A stretch of 14,510 bases of DNA, taken from the NCBI GenBank assembly GCA_028292345.1, contig JAQGMN010000185.1, forward strand, positions 1 to 14,510. The letters are read 5' to 3'. This DNA comes from Polaromonas sp. (GTDB lineage Bacteria; Pseudomonadota; Gammaproteobacteria; Burkholderiales; Burkholderiaceae_C). How positions within the stretch are numbered: the first letter of the stretch is position 1; each line of letters opens with the position of its first letter. Below are positions 7,092 to 14,510 of the stretch, piece after piece. The notes under the pieces are model-generated. The model searched no databases. It was given only the letters and a program-made list of their open reading frames with translations, and was not told the DNA's origin. A program made the position numbers and the translations under genes.

Positions 7092-7616
7092 ATGAAAATC
7101 ACCCCGCAATGCGTCGTTGCCCTGACCTGGACGCTGAAAGACACTTTGGGCGATGTGCTGGACGAACTGGACGAGCCGGTCGAGTTTTTGCTCGGCGGCA
7201 AGGACCTGCTGGCCAGCATCGAGGAAGCGCTGCTCGGCCATGCGGCCGGCGACACGCTGGAGCTGCACCTGGAGCCGGAAAACGCCTTTGGCGACTACGA
7301 TGAAAACCTGGTGTTCCTGGAGCCGCGCAGCATTTTTCCGGCCGAACTCGAAGAAGGCATGACGTTTGACGGCGCGGCCATGCCGGCTGGCGCCACCGCG
7401 CAGATTCCGCCTGGGCACATCTACACCGTGACCGACATCTACCCCGAGCATGTGGTGCTCGACGGCAACCATCCGCTGGGCGGCATTGCGATCCGGCTGG
7501 CGCTGAAGGTCGAATCGGTTCGCGAAGCCACCGGGCCGGAGATCGGCCAGGGTTCGCTGGGCACCGGTTTTTTCAAGCTGGAGTCCACGGCCAACGGAAA
7601 CGACACGCTGCACTGA
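7092..7616 (+). CDS. FKBP-type peptidyl-prolyl isomerase, SlyD/SlpA-like
   Basis: 174-residue prolyl cis-trans isomerase of the SlyD/FkpB group. The FKBP part is split: residues 1-68 carry VALTWTLKD, PVEFLLGG and IEEALLGHAAGDTLELHLEPENAFGDYD, followed by the inserted flap (IF) chaperone domain (about 70-130, EPRSIFPAELEEGMTF to YPEHVVLDGNHPLGG), then the closing strand LALKVESVREAT. DGNHPLGG is a SlyD hallmark. The long His/Cys metal-binding tail of E. coli SlyD is missing; the C-terminus is short and polar, so metal delivery is not expected. Likely cytoplasmic folding helper. The ATG at 7092 fits the family start but has no Shine-Dalgarno sequence. Divergent from the hydroxylase gene; its promoter must lie within that gene's 5' end. 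Confidence 0.9.
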   Translation: MKITPQCVVALTWTLKDTLGDVLDELDEPVEFLLGGKDLLASIEEALLGHAAGDTLELHLEPENAFGDYDENLVFLEPRSIFPAELEEGMTFDGAAMPAGATAQIPPGHIYTVTDIYPEHVVLDGNHPLGGIAIRLALKVESVREATGPEIGQGSLGTGFFKLESTANGNDTLH

Positions 7617-7648
7617 AAACGCGCCCTATTCTCAACCGCCCATGAAAA

Positions 7649-7680
7649 AGCGGCGCCGCAGACCCAACTGCGGCGCCGCT
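7649..7680 (-). terminator. Terminator hairpin between convergent genes
   Basis: Perfect 12-bp GC-rich inverted repeat (7649-7660 with 7669-7680) around an 8-nt loop. The five A residues at 7645-7649 give a U-run only on the minus strand, so it suits the glycine-zipper lipoprotein transcript. On the plus strand the stem is followed by CTTGCG, so it would be a poor intrinsic terminator for the FKBP gene. Confidence 0.8.
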
Positions 7681-7702
7681 CTTGCGTCAGGCTGCCTGCG
7701 GA

Positions 7703-8287
7703 TCAGTAGCGGAACAGCTGGTTGTTCTGGATCCTGACGCGGTCGCCGATGCGCAACTCACCAGTTGCCGGCACGTCGTAGGCGCGGGCGCCGCCATTGT
7801 CGAGCTGAACGGTGACCCGGTAGGTCTGGCTGGCGTTGGCATTGCGGTTGTTGTTCTGGATCGCATTGCCGGCCACGGCGCCCCCAACGGCGCCGGCGAT
7901 CGTGGCAAAGTCACGGCCGGAGCCGCCACCGATCTGGCGGCCGACCACCGCGCCGGCAACGCCGCCCAGCACCGCGCCGATGCCGGGACCCTGCGCCTGC
8001 GGCTGGCCCTGGAACACCTCGATGTTGTTGACGCGGCCGTACTCGACGTAATTGCCCTGCTGGTTCTGGGCAGGATACTGCGATTGCGCAGGATATTGCG
8101 GTTGCGCCGGGTACTGGGATTGCGTGGGGTACTGGTTCGGATACTGGCTCGGGTAGGGGCTCTGGCCCGGGTACGCCGGCGCCGGATACGACGACTGGTT
8201 GTCCATGGGCACGCTGCCGCATGCGGCCAGACCGGCCAGAACAAGCACTGAAGCGGTCACTGAGACAAAGCGGGAAATGCGGCGCAT
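7703..8287 (-). CDS. Glycine-zipper lipoprotein with YPAQ repeat
   Basis: 194-residue envelope lipoprotein. It has a basic start (MRRISR), a hydrophobic core and an LAAC lipobox with C23 lipidated. Residues 34-74 are a low-complexity linker of repeated YPxQ/YPAQSQ units. Residues 101-142 form a glycine zipper (GAVLGGVAGAVVGRQIGGG, then AGAVGGAVAGNAI), the two-helix membrane-associated motif of the Rickettsia 17-kDa antigen/SlyB family. A C-terminal beta-rich part (YRVTVQLDNGGARAYDVP, GDRVRIQNNQLFRY) is typical of these proteins. Probably in the outer membrane, possibly stress-related as for SlyB relatives; that is inference. AGGAG at 8294-8298 is a strong ribosome-binding site 6 nt before the ATG. 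A terminator follows the gene. It is separated from dut upstream by 209 bp and is probably transcribed independently. Confidence 0.88.
   Translation of the reverse strand: MRRISRFVSVTASVLVLAGLAACGSVPMDNQSSYPAPAYPGQSPYPSQYPNQYPTQSQYPAQPQYPAQSQYPAQNQQGNYVEYGRVNNIEVFQGQPQAQGPGIGAVLGGVAGAVVGRQIGGGSGRDFATIAGAVGGAVAGNAIQNNNRNANASQTYRVTVQLDNGGARAYDVPATGELRIGDRVRIQNNQLFRY
8070..8135 (-). repeat. 18-bp tandem repeat in coding sequence, about 3.5 units
   Basis: Units at 8070-8087, 8088-8105 and 8106-8123 plus a partial fourth. Each encodes a QYPAQ-type hexapeptide in the lipoprotein linker; the units differ at several positions. Shorter, more diverged YP units extend to 8188. Confidence 0.75.
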
Positions 8288-8496
8288 GGAATTCTCCTGG
8301 ATGAAGTCATTGAAATTCCTTCCTGCCTGGGCTTTTCTTTATTAACTCAGCCAAGGATGAAGAAATCTGAAGGGTTGATTTAAAAGGCAGGCGGACAGTA
8401 TCTAGGTCAGGTCCAAAGCTGAAGGAATGTGAGTCTTTGTAACCATTTCGCGTAGGACAGACCTCACGCCTTGCCTGGGCCTGCGCGGTTGCCTGT

Positions 8497-8943
8497 TCAG
8501 GCTTTTCCTGTCGAGCCGTAACCGCCCTCGCCGCGTTCGGTGGCGACGAACTCGCTGACCAGATTGAACTGCGCCTGCACCACCGGAATGATCACCAGCT
8601 GGGCAATGCGCTCCATCGGCTCGATGGTGAAAGGCACGTCGCTGCGGTTCCAGGCGCTCACCATGAGCTGGCCCTGGTAGTCGCTGTCGATCAGCCCGAC
8701 CAGGTTGCCCAGCACGATGCCGTGCTTGTGGCCCAGCCCGGAGCGCGGCAGGATCATGGCAGCGTAGCCGGGGTTGTGCAGGTAGATGGCCATGCCGGTG
8801 GGAACCAGCTGCCAGGCGTTGGCGGCCAGCGTCAGCGGCGCGTCCAGGCAGGCGCGCAGGTCCAGGCCGGCGCTGCCGGGCGTGGCATAGGCGGGCAGAT
8901 TGTCCTGAAGGCGTGGGTCGAGGATCTTGATGTCGATGTTCAT
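8497..8943 (-). CDS. dut: dUTP pyrophosphatase (dUTPase)
   Basis: 148-residue trimeric dUTPase, near the 151 of E. coli. It hydrolyses dUTP to dUMP and PPi, keeping uracil out of DNA and feeding thymidylate synthesis. All five motifs are present in order: ATPGSAGLDLRA (19-30), PRSGLG, GLIDSDYQG with the catalytic aspartate, RIAQLVI, and the C-terminal Gly-rich arm ERGEGGYGSTG that closes over the substrate. The start at 8943 gives the typical MNIDIKILDPRL N-terminus. The ATG overlaps the stop of the upstream membrane-protein gene (ATGA), implying translational coupling; a separate ribosome-binding site is poor. Last gene of the coaBC-orf-dut unit. Confidence 0.97.
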   Translation of the reverse strand: MNIDIKILDPRLQDNLPAYATPGSAGLDLRACLDAPLTLAANAWQLVPTGMAIYLHNPGYAAMILPRSGLGHKHGIVLGNLVGLIDSDYQGQLMVSAWNRSDVPFTIEPMERIAQLVIIPVVQAQFNLVSEFVATERGEGGYGSTGKA

Positions 8944-9341
8944 GGCTTGTTTCGCGGAAAGGAAGATGGGACTTTCGGGATGTCTTGGGCGGCGCGCGTG
9001 GCCCGCCCGGGCAGTTCCCTGAGGAAAGCGCCCGGCGACCCGGACCGCAGACTGTAGACCACATACACCGCGAGCAAGGGAATGAACAAAAACCCGGCGC
9101 CAGGCACGAAATGGCCCAGGACCTGCGTGGCCACCCACAGGCCGGCGGCCCATTGAAGGTGCCGCATAAACGCCATGGGCGCCACCGTTTGCAGCCCCGC
9201 CTTCGCGGATGGCAGGCCAGCCAGTGCCACCGGCGCGCCAGCCGTTGCCGCCGCTTCCCTTGTCACCGCCTGGGCGGCCGTCAGCCGTTCAACATAGCGG
9301 ACAAAGTCCCCGTCGGGCGGGGTATTCGAAGGCTGCATCAT
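8940..9341 (-). CDS. Hypothetical membrane protein between coaBC and dut, 133 aa
   Basis: 133-residue protein (132 if the second ATG at 9338 is used). The first ~55 residues are polar and Ala-rich and may be a short cytoplasmic helix (DFVRYVERLTAAQAVTREA). Two closely spaced hydrophobic segments follow, about 62-78 (LQWAAGLWVATQVLGHF) and 82-98 (AGFLFIPLLAVYVVYSL), like a helical hairpin, then a basic Pro-rich tail. There is no signal peptide and no recognised domain. The start overlaps the coaBC stop as ATGATG/TGA and the stop overlaps the dut start as ATGA, so it appears embedded in one operon by translational coupling. That arrangement and its codon use support a real gene. Function unknown; any link to CoA or dUTP metabolism is positional only. 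Confidence 0.75.
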   Translation of the reverse strand: MMQPSNTPPDGDFVRYVERLTAAQAVTREAAATAGAPVALAGLPSAKAGLQTVAPMAFMRHLQWAAGLWVATQVLGHFVPGAGFLFIPLLAVYVVYSLRSGSPGAFLRELPGRATRAAQDIPKVPSSFPRNKP

Positions 9342-10600
9342 GAGGCGGCTTTCTGCCTGGGGGGCACATGGGCTTGAATCCGGGCGGCAATTTCGCCGAC
9401 CAGCTTGCGCGCCAGCGACCGCTTGGACGCCCGGGGCAATTCAAAGCTGCCCTGCGCATCGATCAGCAGTAGCGCATTGTCGTCGTGGCCGAAGGTGTCG
9501 GGGCCGATGTTGCCGACCAGCAGCGGAACCTGCTTGCGCAGCCGCTTGGCCTGCGCGTTTTCCAGCAGGTCGTGGCTTTCCGCCGCAAAGCCGACGCAAA
9601 ACAGCCGGCCCGCCTGCGCGGCCGTCGACCGGGCAACAGTCGCCAGGATGTCGGTGTTTTCGGTAAAGCTCAGCTGCGGCGTCTGCCCCGAGCCGTCTTT
9701 CTTGATTTTCTGCGCCGACGGATCGGCCGGCCGCCAGTCGGCCACGGCCGCTGTTGCTATGAAAATAGTAGCTGACTGCGCCCGTTCAGCAACCGCAGAG
9801 AGCATATTCGATGCAGATTTCACGTCGATTCGCGTGACGCCGCGCGGCGTGACCAGGCTGACCGGTCCGGCCACCAGCGTGACCTCGGCGCCGGCTTCGC
9901 GCGCGGCTCTGGCAATCGCAAAGCCCATCTTGCCGCTCGACAGGTTGGTGATGCCGCGCACCGGATCGATCGCTTCATAGGTCGGTCCGGCCGTGACCAG
10001 CACGCGCTCGCCGCTCAAAATCTTGGGCGTGAAAAAGGCAATCAGGTCTTCGAGCAGCTCGTCCGGCTCCAGCATGCGGCCGTCGCCGGTTTCGCCGCAG
10101 GCCTGGAAACCGGTGCCGACGCCGAGCACCGTGGCGCCGTCCTGCACCAGTTGCGACAGGTTGCGCTGGGTGGCCGGGTGCGCATACATCTCGCGGTTCA
10201 TCGCCGGCGCCACCAGGAGCGGCACCCGGTCCACGGGGCGCGCCAGGCACATCAGGCTCAGCAGCTCGTCGGCCCGGCCCTGGACCAGACGGGCGATGAA
10301 ATCGGCGCTGCACGGCGCGATCAAGATGGCATCGGCTTCGCGCGACAGGTTGATGTGTGCCATGCCGTTCGGCTCGCGGCCGTCCCACTGGCTGGAGTAC
10401 ACCGGCCGGCCGCTGAGCGCCTGCATCGTGACCGGCGTGATGAACTGCGCGGCCGCTTCGGTCATCACCACCTGCACCGTGGCGCCGGCCTTGATGAGCC
10501 CACGGCACAGTTCGGCCGACTTGTAACAGGCGATGCCGCCCGACAGGCCGAGCACGATGTGTTTGCCGGCCAGGTCGGGCGCGTTTGCTTGATTTGTCAT
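9338..10600 (-). CDS. coaBC: Bifunctional phosphopantothenoylcysteine decarboxylase / phosphopantothenate-cysteine ligase
   Basis: 420-residue fused CoaBC (Dfp). CoaB joins 4'-phosphopantothenate to cysteine using CTP and CoaC decarboxylates the product to 4'-phosphopantetheine for CoA. The N-terminal flavoprotein CoaC domain (about 10-190) has GLSGGIACYKSAE, the active-site H82 (MAHINLS), the PAMNREMY motif with N135, and the acid residue C168 in ACGETGDGRM. The CoaB domain (about 195-415) shows VTAGPTYEAIDPVRGITN, SSGKMG, AAVADWRP and the catalytic lysine K298 in QKIKK. The ATG at 10600 gives the family start; the frame is open upstream to 10837 but without conservation. Residues 275-284 are encoded by a motif copy rich in unusual codons. 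First gene of an overlapping unit with the membrane protein and dut. Confidence 0.96.
   Translation of the reverse strand: MTNQANAPDLAGKHIVLGLSGGIACYKSAELCRGLIKAGATVQVVMTEAAAQFITPVTMQALSGRPVYSSQWDGREPNGMAHINLSREADAILIAPCSADFIARLVQGRADELLSLMCLARPVDRVPLLVAPAMNREMYAHPATQRNLSQLVQDGATVLGVGTGFQACGETGDGRMLEPDELLEDLIAFFTPKILSGERVLVTAGPTYEAIDPVRGITNLSSGKMGFAIARAAREAGAEVTLVAGPVSLVTPRGVTRIDVKSASNMLSAVAERAQSATIFIATAAVADWRPADPSAQKIKKDGSGQTPQLSFTENTDILATVARSTAAQAGRLFCVGFAAESHDLLENAQAKRLRKQVPLLVGNIGPDTFGHDDNALLLIDAQGSFELPRASKRSLARKLVGEIAARIQAHVPPRQKAAS
9753..9780 (-). repeat. Motif copy 3, inside coaBC
   Basis: On the minus strand CAGCTAC, seven bases, then ATAGC (9756-9774 in plus coordinates). It encodes part of QSATIFIATA of the CoaB domain with the codon run TCA-GCT-ACT-ATT-TTC-ATA-GCA-ACA, unlike the GC-ending codons around it. 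Confidence 0.65.
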
Positions 10601-10742
10601 GGCTGGCAATGTATCAGCTAAGCACGGCCGGCCGGCGGGCCTTGCGGCTTCGCCTCCACCGGCAAAACCCTGCCTGGCGGCGCCGGGATGGCCCCGGCGC
10701 GCTGGGTGCAGCGCCGCGTCACCGGCATCCAGAGATGTTTGA

Positions 10743-10770
10743 CAACTATTATTTCGATAGCTGGCAGTGC
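10743..10770 (-). repeat. Motif copy 4, intergenic
   Basis: On the minus strand CAGCTAT, seven bases, then ATAGT (10745-10763 in plus coordinates). It lies in a local AT-rich patch of the GC-rich coaBC/pyrG spacer; similarity to the other copies fades beyond about 10790. Confidence 0.6.
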
Positions 10771-10916
10771 AGATGCAGCATGCGCCAACCGCTTGTTTTG
10801 CCATGAATTTATCCATTCCACGCTTGCAGCGCACCAAAACCCGGCCTGCAATTCCGGCAATACGCCCGGCACAGTTTCCTCAAGGGCGCAGCCGTCTGCG
10901 CCGGACAGCCAACCCC

Positions 10917-10922
10917 TATAAT
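10917..10922 (+). promoter_or_regulatory. -10 box of probable pyrG promoter
   Basis: A perfect TATAAT 44 bp before the pyrG ATG. No good -35 is seen at 16-18 bp (GTCTGC at 10894-10899 is weak). It implies a transcript start near 10929 and a leader of about 37 nt. Confidence 0.6.
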
Positions 10923-10939
10923 CTCCGTTTACCACCTCA

Positions 10940-10957
10940 GCGAACTTGCAGGTTCGC
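10940..10957 (+). promoter_or_regulatory. Leader hairpin before pyrG start
   Basis: GCGAAC (10940-10945) and GTTCGC (10952-10957) form a perfect 6-bp stem with a 6-nt loop. The only purine-rich candidate for a Shine-Dalgarno sequence (AGG, 10950-10952) lies at the loop edge, so the hairpin may affect translation initiation. Its role is inference. Confidence 0.4.
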
Positions 10958-10965
10958 ACAACGGC

Positions 10966-12666
<1,701 letters not shown>

Positions 12667-12841
12667 GGCCTTGCGGCTTCGGCATGGGACGGGATCCGCA
12701 GCCTGCCTTGGCTGCCGGCCCGAAGGCCGTGCCGTTCAGGCACACAAAGTCCTGCCTGGAAACGCGGCTCTGTCCAGACCGCACGGCCCCGAACATCGGC
12801 TTTTCGACAATCAGCTTCAACTAAACCGCCCAAGGAACGCC

Positions 12842-13147
12842 ATGCCCGCTGCCTACATCATGGTTGACATGCTGATCACCGACATGGCGCAGTACCAGCA
12901 GTACATGGCCCAAGCGCCTGCGGCCGTTGCGGAGGCAGGCGGCGAATACCTGGTGCGCGGCGGCCGCTTCGAGGCGCTGGAAGGCCAGTGGCAGCCCAGC
13001 CGCATTGCCCTGCTGCGCTTTCCCAGCTACGAGAAGGCCAAGGCCTTCTACGACGGCGAAATGTACCGGGCAGCGCGGGCCAGGCGCCAGGGCGCGACCC
13101 AGTTCTTCAACATGGTGCTGGTCGAGGGCACGCCGTCGCCAGTCTGA
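12842..13147 (+). CDS. DUF1330 family protein
   Basis: 101-residue protein of the DUF1330 family, small dimeric alpha/beta-barrel (ferredoxin-like) proteins. Typical features are AAYIMVDMLITD at the start (first strand), MAQYQQYMAQAPAAVAEAGGEYLVRGG (helix then strand), the ALEGQW segment, RIALLRFPSYEKAKAFYDGEMYRAAR and the closing FFNMVLVEG strand. No biochemical role is established. AAGGAA at 12832-12837 is a good ribosome-binding site. The frame is open back to 12569, but that part overlaps pyrG and is not conserved, so ATG 12842 is chosen. It lies 33 bp before eno, which has an equally good ribosome-binding site, so the two are probably co-transcribed. I recall DUF1330 genes next to eno in other Burkholderiales. 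Confidence 0.9.
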   Translation: MPAAYIMVDMLITDMAQYQQYMAQAPAAVAEAGGEYLVRGGRFEALEGQWQPSRIALLRFPSYEKAKAFYDGEMYRAARARRQGATQFFNMVLVEGTPSPV

Positions 13148-13180
13148 CAAACTTCTTCTTTCTACTTCCCAAGGAAAAAC

Positions 13181-14464
13181 ATGAGCGCAATTGTTGACAT
13201 CGTCGGCCGCGAGATTCTCGACAGCCGTGGCAACCCCACCGTCGAATGCGACGTGCTGCTGGAATCGGGCGTGATGGGCCGGGCGGCCGTGCCGTCGGGC
13301 GCCTCCACCGGCTCGCGCGAAGCGATCGAGCTGCGCGATGGCGACAAGTCTCGCTACCTCGGCAAGGGCGTGCTCAAGGCCGTCGGCTATATCAACAACG
13401 AGATTTCCGAAGCCGTGCTCGGCCTGGACGCCAGCGAGCAGGCCTTCCTCGACAAGACGCTGATCGACCTGGACGGCACCGAGAACAAGTCCCGCCTGGG
13501 CGCCAATGCCATGCTGGCCGTCAGCATGGCCGTGGCCCGCGCCGCCGCCGAGGAAGCCGGCCTGCCGCTGTACCGCTACTTCGGCGGCATGGCCGCGGTG
13601 CAGATGCCCGTGCCCATGATGAACGTCATCAACGGCGGCGAGCATGCCAACAACAACCTCGACCTGCAGGAGCTGATGATCATCCCGATCGGCGCACCGA
13701 GCTTTCGCGAAGCCCTGCGCTACGGCGCCGAGGTGTTCCACGCGCTGAAGAAAATCCTGCACGACAAGGGCATCAGCACCGCCGTGGGCGACGAAGGCGG
13801 CTTTGCGCCGAACGTGCCCAACCATGAAGCGGCGATCCAGATGATCCTGGAAGCCATCGACAAGGCCGGCTTTGTCGCCGGCGAGCAGATCGCGCTGGGA
13901 CTGGACTGCGCCGCCTCCGAGTTTTACAAGGACGGCAAGTACGAACTGTCCGGCGAAGGCCTGAGCCTGACCGCCCAGGCCTGGACCGACATGCTGGCGA
14001 CCTGGGTCGACAAGTACCCGATCATCAGCATCGAGGACGGCATGGCCGAAGGCGACTGGGACGGCTGGAAAATCCTCACCGAGCGCCTGGGCAAGAACGT
14101 GCAGATCGTCGGCGACGACCTGTTCGTCACCAACACCAAGATTTTGAAGGAAGGCATCGACAAGGGCATCGCCAACTCGATCCTGATCAAGATCAACCAG
14201 ATCGGCACGCTGACCGAGACCTTTGCCGCCATCGAGATGGCCAAGCGCGCCGGCTACACCGCCGTGATCTCGCACCGCTCGGGCGAGACCGAGGACAGCA
14301 CGATCGCCGACATCGCGGTCGGCACCAACGCCGGGCAGATCAAGACCGGCTCGCTGTCGCGCTCGGACCGCATGGCCAAGTACAACCAGCTGCTGCGCAT
14401 CGAGGAAGAGCTGGGCGACACCGCGTCCTACCCGGGCCGCGATGCCTTCTACAACCTGCGCTGA
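13181..14464 (+). CDS. eno: Enolase (phosphopyruvate hydratase)
   Basis: Complete 427-residue enolase converting 2-phosphoglycerate to phosphoenolpyruvate in glycolysis and the reverse in gluconeogenesis. The Mg-binding residues are D242 (GLDCAAS), E285 (SIEDGMAE) and D312 (VGDDLF). The catalytic pair is E205 (GDEGGF) and K337 (LIKINQIGT), with H155 in GGEHANNN and the C-terminal signature SHRSGETEDSTIADIAVG (364-381). The N-terminal lid loop PSGASTGSREA is intact. AAGGAA lies 7 nt before the ATG. Bacterial enolase can also be part of the RNA degradosome, but nothing here shows that. Codon use is strongly biased to C/G-ending codons, fitting high expression. pyrG and eno are neighbours here as in E. 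coli. Confidence 0.98.
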   Translation: MSAIVDIVGREILDSRGNPTVECDVLLESGVMGRAAVPSGASTGSREAIELRDGDKSRYLGKGVLKAVGYINNEISEAVLGLDASEQAFLDKTLIDLDGTENKSRLGANAMLAVSMAVARAAAEEAGLPLYRYFGGMAAVQMPVPMMNVINGGEHANNNLDLQELMIIPIGAPSFREALRYGAEVFHALKKILHDKGISTAVGDEGGFAPNVPNHEAAIQMILEAIDKAGFVAGEQIALGLDCAASEFYKDGKYELSGEGLSLTAQAWTDMLATWVDKYPIISIEDGMAEGDWDGWKILTERLGKNVQIVGDDLFVTNTKILKEGIDKGIANSILIKINQIGTLTETFAAIEMAKRAGYTAVISHRSGETEDSTIADIAVGTNAGQIKTGSLSRSDRMAKYNQLLRIEEELGDTASYPGRDAFYNLR

Positions 14465-14490
14465 AACGTTTTTTGAAAACCAAGGGCAAA

Positions 14491-14510
14491 TGCTGGGGTC
14501 AGACCCGCTG
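14491..14510. repeat. GGGTCAGACCC palindrome at window edge
   Basis: GGGTC (14496-14500), a central A, GACCC (14502-14506), preceded by TGCTG and cut by the window end. TGGGGTCAGACCC-type sequences are, from memory, frequent in intergenic repeats and insertion-sequence surroundings of proteobacteria. It may be the edge of a repeat or mobile element beyond the window. Confidence 0.4.

Larger units (their letters stand above)
10601..10965. other. 365-bp divergent intergenic region coaBC/pyrG
   Basis: No convincing coding sequence. From left to right it holds the short coaBC leader, a GC-rich stretch with a 7-bp stem at 10681-10699 that lacks a U-run, motif copy 4 (10743-10770) in an AT-rich patch, a plain stretch to about 10910, and the pyrG -10 box and leader hairpin. 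The promoter for coaBC is presumably within the first 50 bp (a TGATAC-like -10 near 10610-10615 on the minus strand) but is not well supported. Confidence 0.6.

Noticed and set aside
10739..10744. TTGACA as a -35 box upstream of pyrG
   Set aside because: No -10 hexamer at 16-18 bp; the TATAAT at 10917 is too far away, and the site overlaps the motif copy.
12821..14275. 484-codon open frame antisense to eno
   Set aside because: Shadow of a GC-rich, strongly codon-biased gene; the product is a His/Asp/Ala-rich sequence with no recognisable domain, while the plus strand encodes a full enolase.

Overview
This is a GC-rich chromosomal segment dominated by housekeeping genes. Protein sequences and gene order (dapA-bamC-MBL hydrolase; pyrG-DUF1330-eno; coaBC-orf-dut) suggest a betaproteobacterium of the Burkholderiales, most likely family Comamonadaceae (Polaromonas/Rhodoferax/Acidovorax-like). 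That placement comes from recalled similarity, not a search. No phage, transposase, CRISPR, tRNA or rRNA gene is visible.

Layout. Positions 1-1788 (+): the 3' part of an MFS transporter, a 39-codon membrane microprotein starting 1 nt after it, then a small class I methyltransferase. Positions 1881-4753 (+): dapA (lysine/diaminopimelate synthesis), bamC (outer-membrane assembly lipoprotein) and a YycJ/WalJ-like metallo-beta-lactamase-fold hydrolase, closed by a strong bidirectional terminator. Positions 4807-7077 (-): an Ala/Ser-rich mini-lipoprotein, a conserved 170-aa protein of unknown function and a RoxA/YcfD-type ribosomal-protein hydroxylase. The hydroxylase is head-to-head, 14 bp apart, with a SlyD/FKBP-type prolyl isomerase gene (7092-7616, +). 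Positions 7703-10600 (-): a glycine-zipper lipoprotein with a YPAQ-type tandem repeat, then the operon coaBC-orf133-dut, whose genes overlap by ATGA junctions. Positions 10966-14464 (+): pyrG, a DUF1330 gene and eno.

The genes feed core metabolism and envelope upkeep: DapA supplies DAP/lysine, BamC helps build the outer membrane, CoaBC makes 4'-phosphopantetheine for CoA, Dut and PyrG manage pyrimidine nucleotides, and enolase acts in glycolysis. The hydroxylase and the FKBP protein both act on proteins, at ribosomal-protein modification and folding respectively.

I found no complete new multi-gene system. The most interesting signal is a motif with fixed spacing, CAGCTAY-N7-ATAGY, present four times in both orientations: twice inside conserved coding sequence, once across a gene start and once in an intergenic region. 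It brings a local run of AT-rich, rare codons. In the two coding copies the protein keeps its usual length, which suggests spread by substitution or conversion rather than simple insertion.
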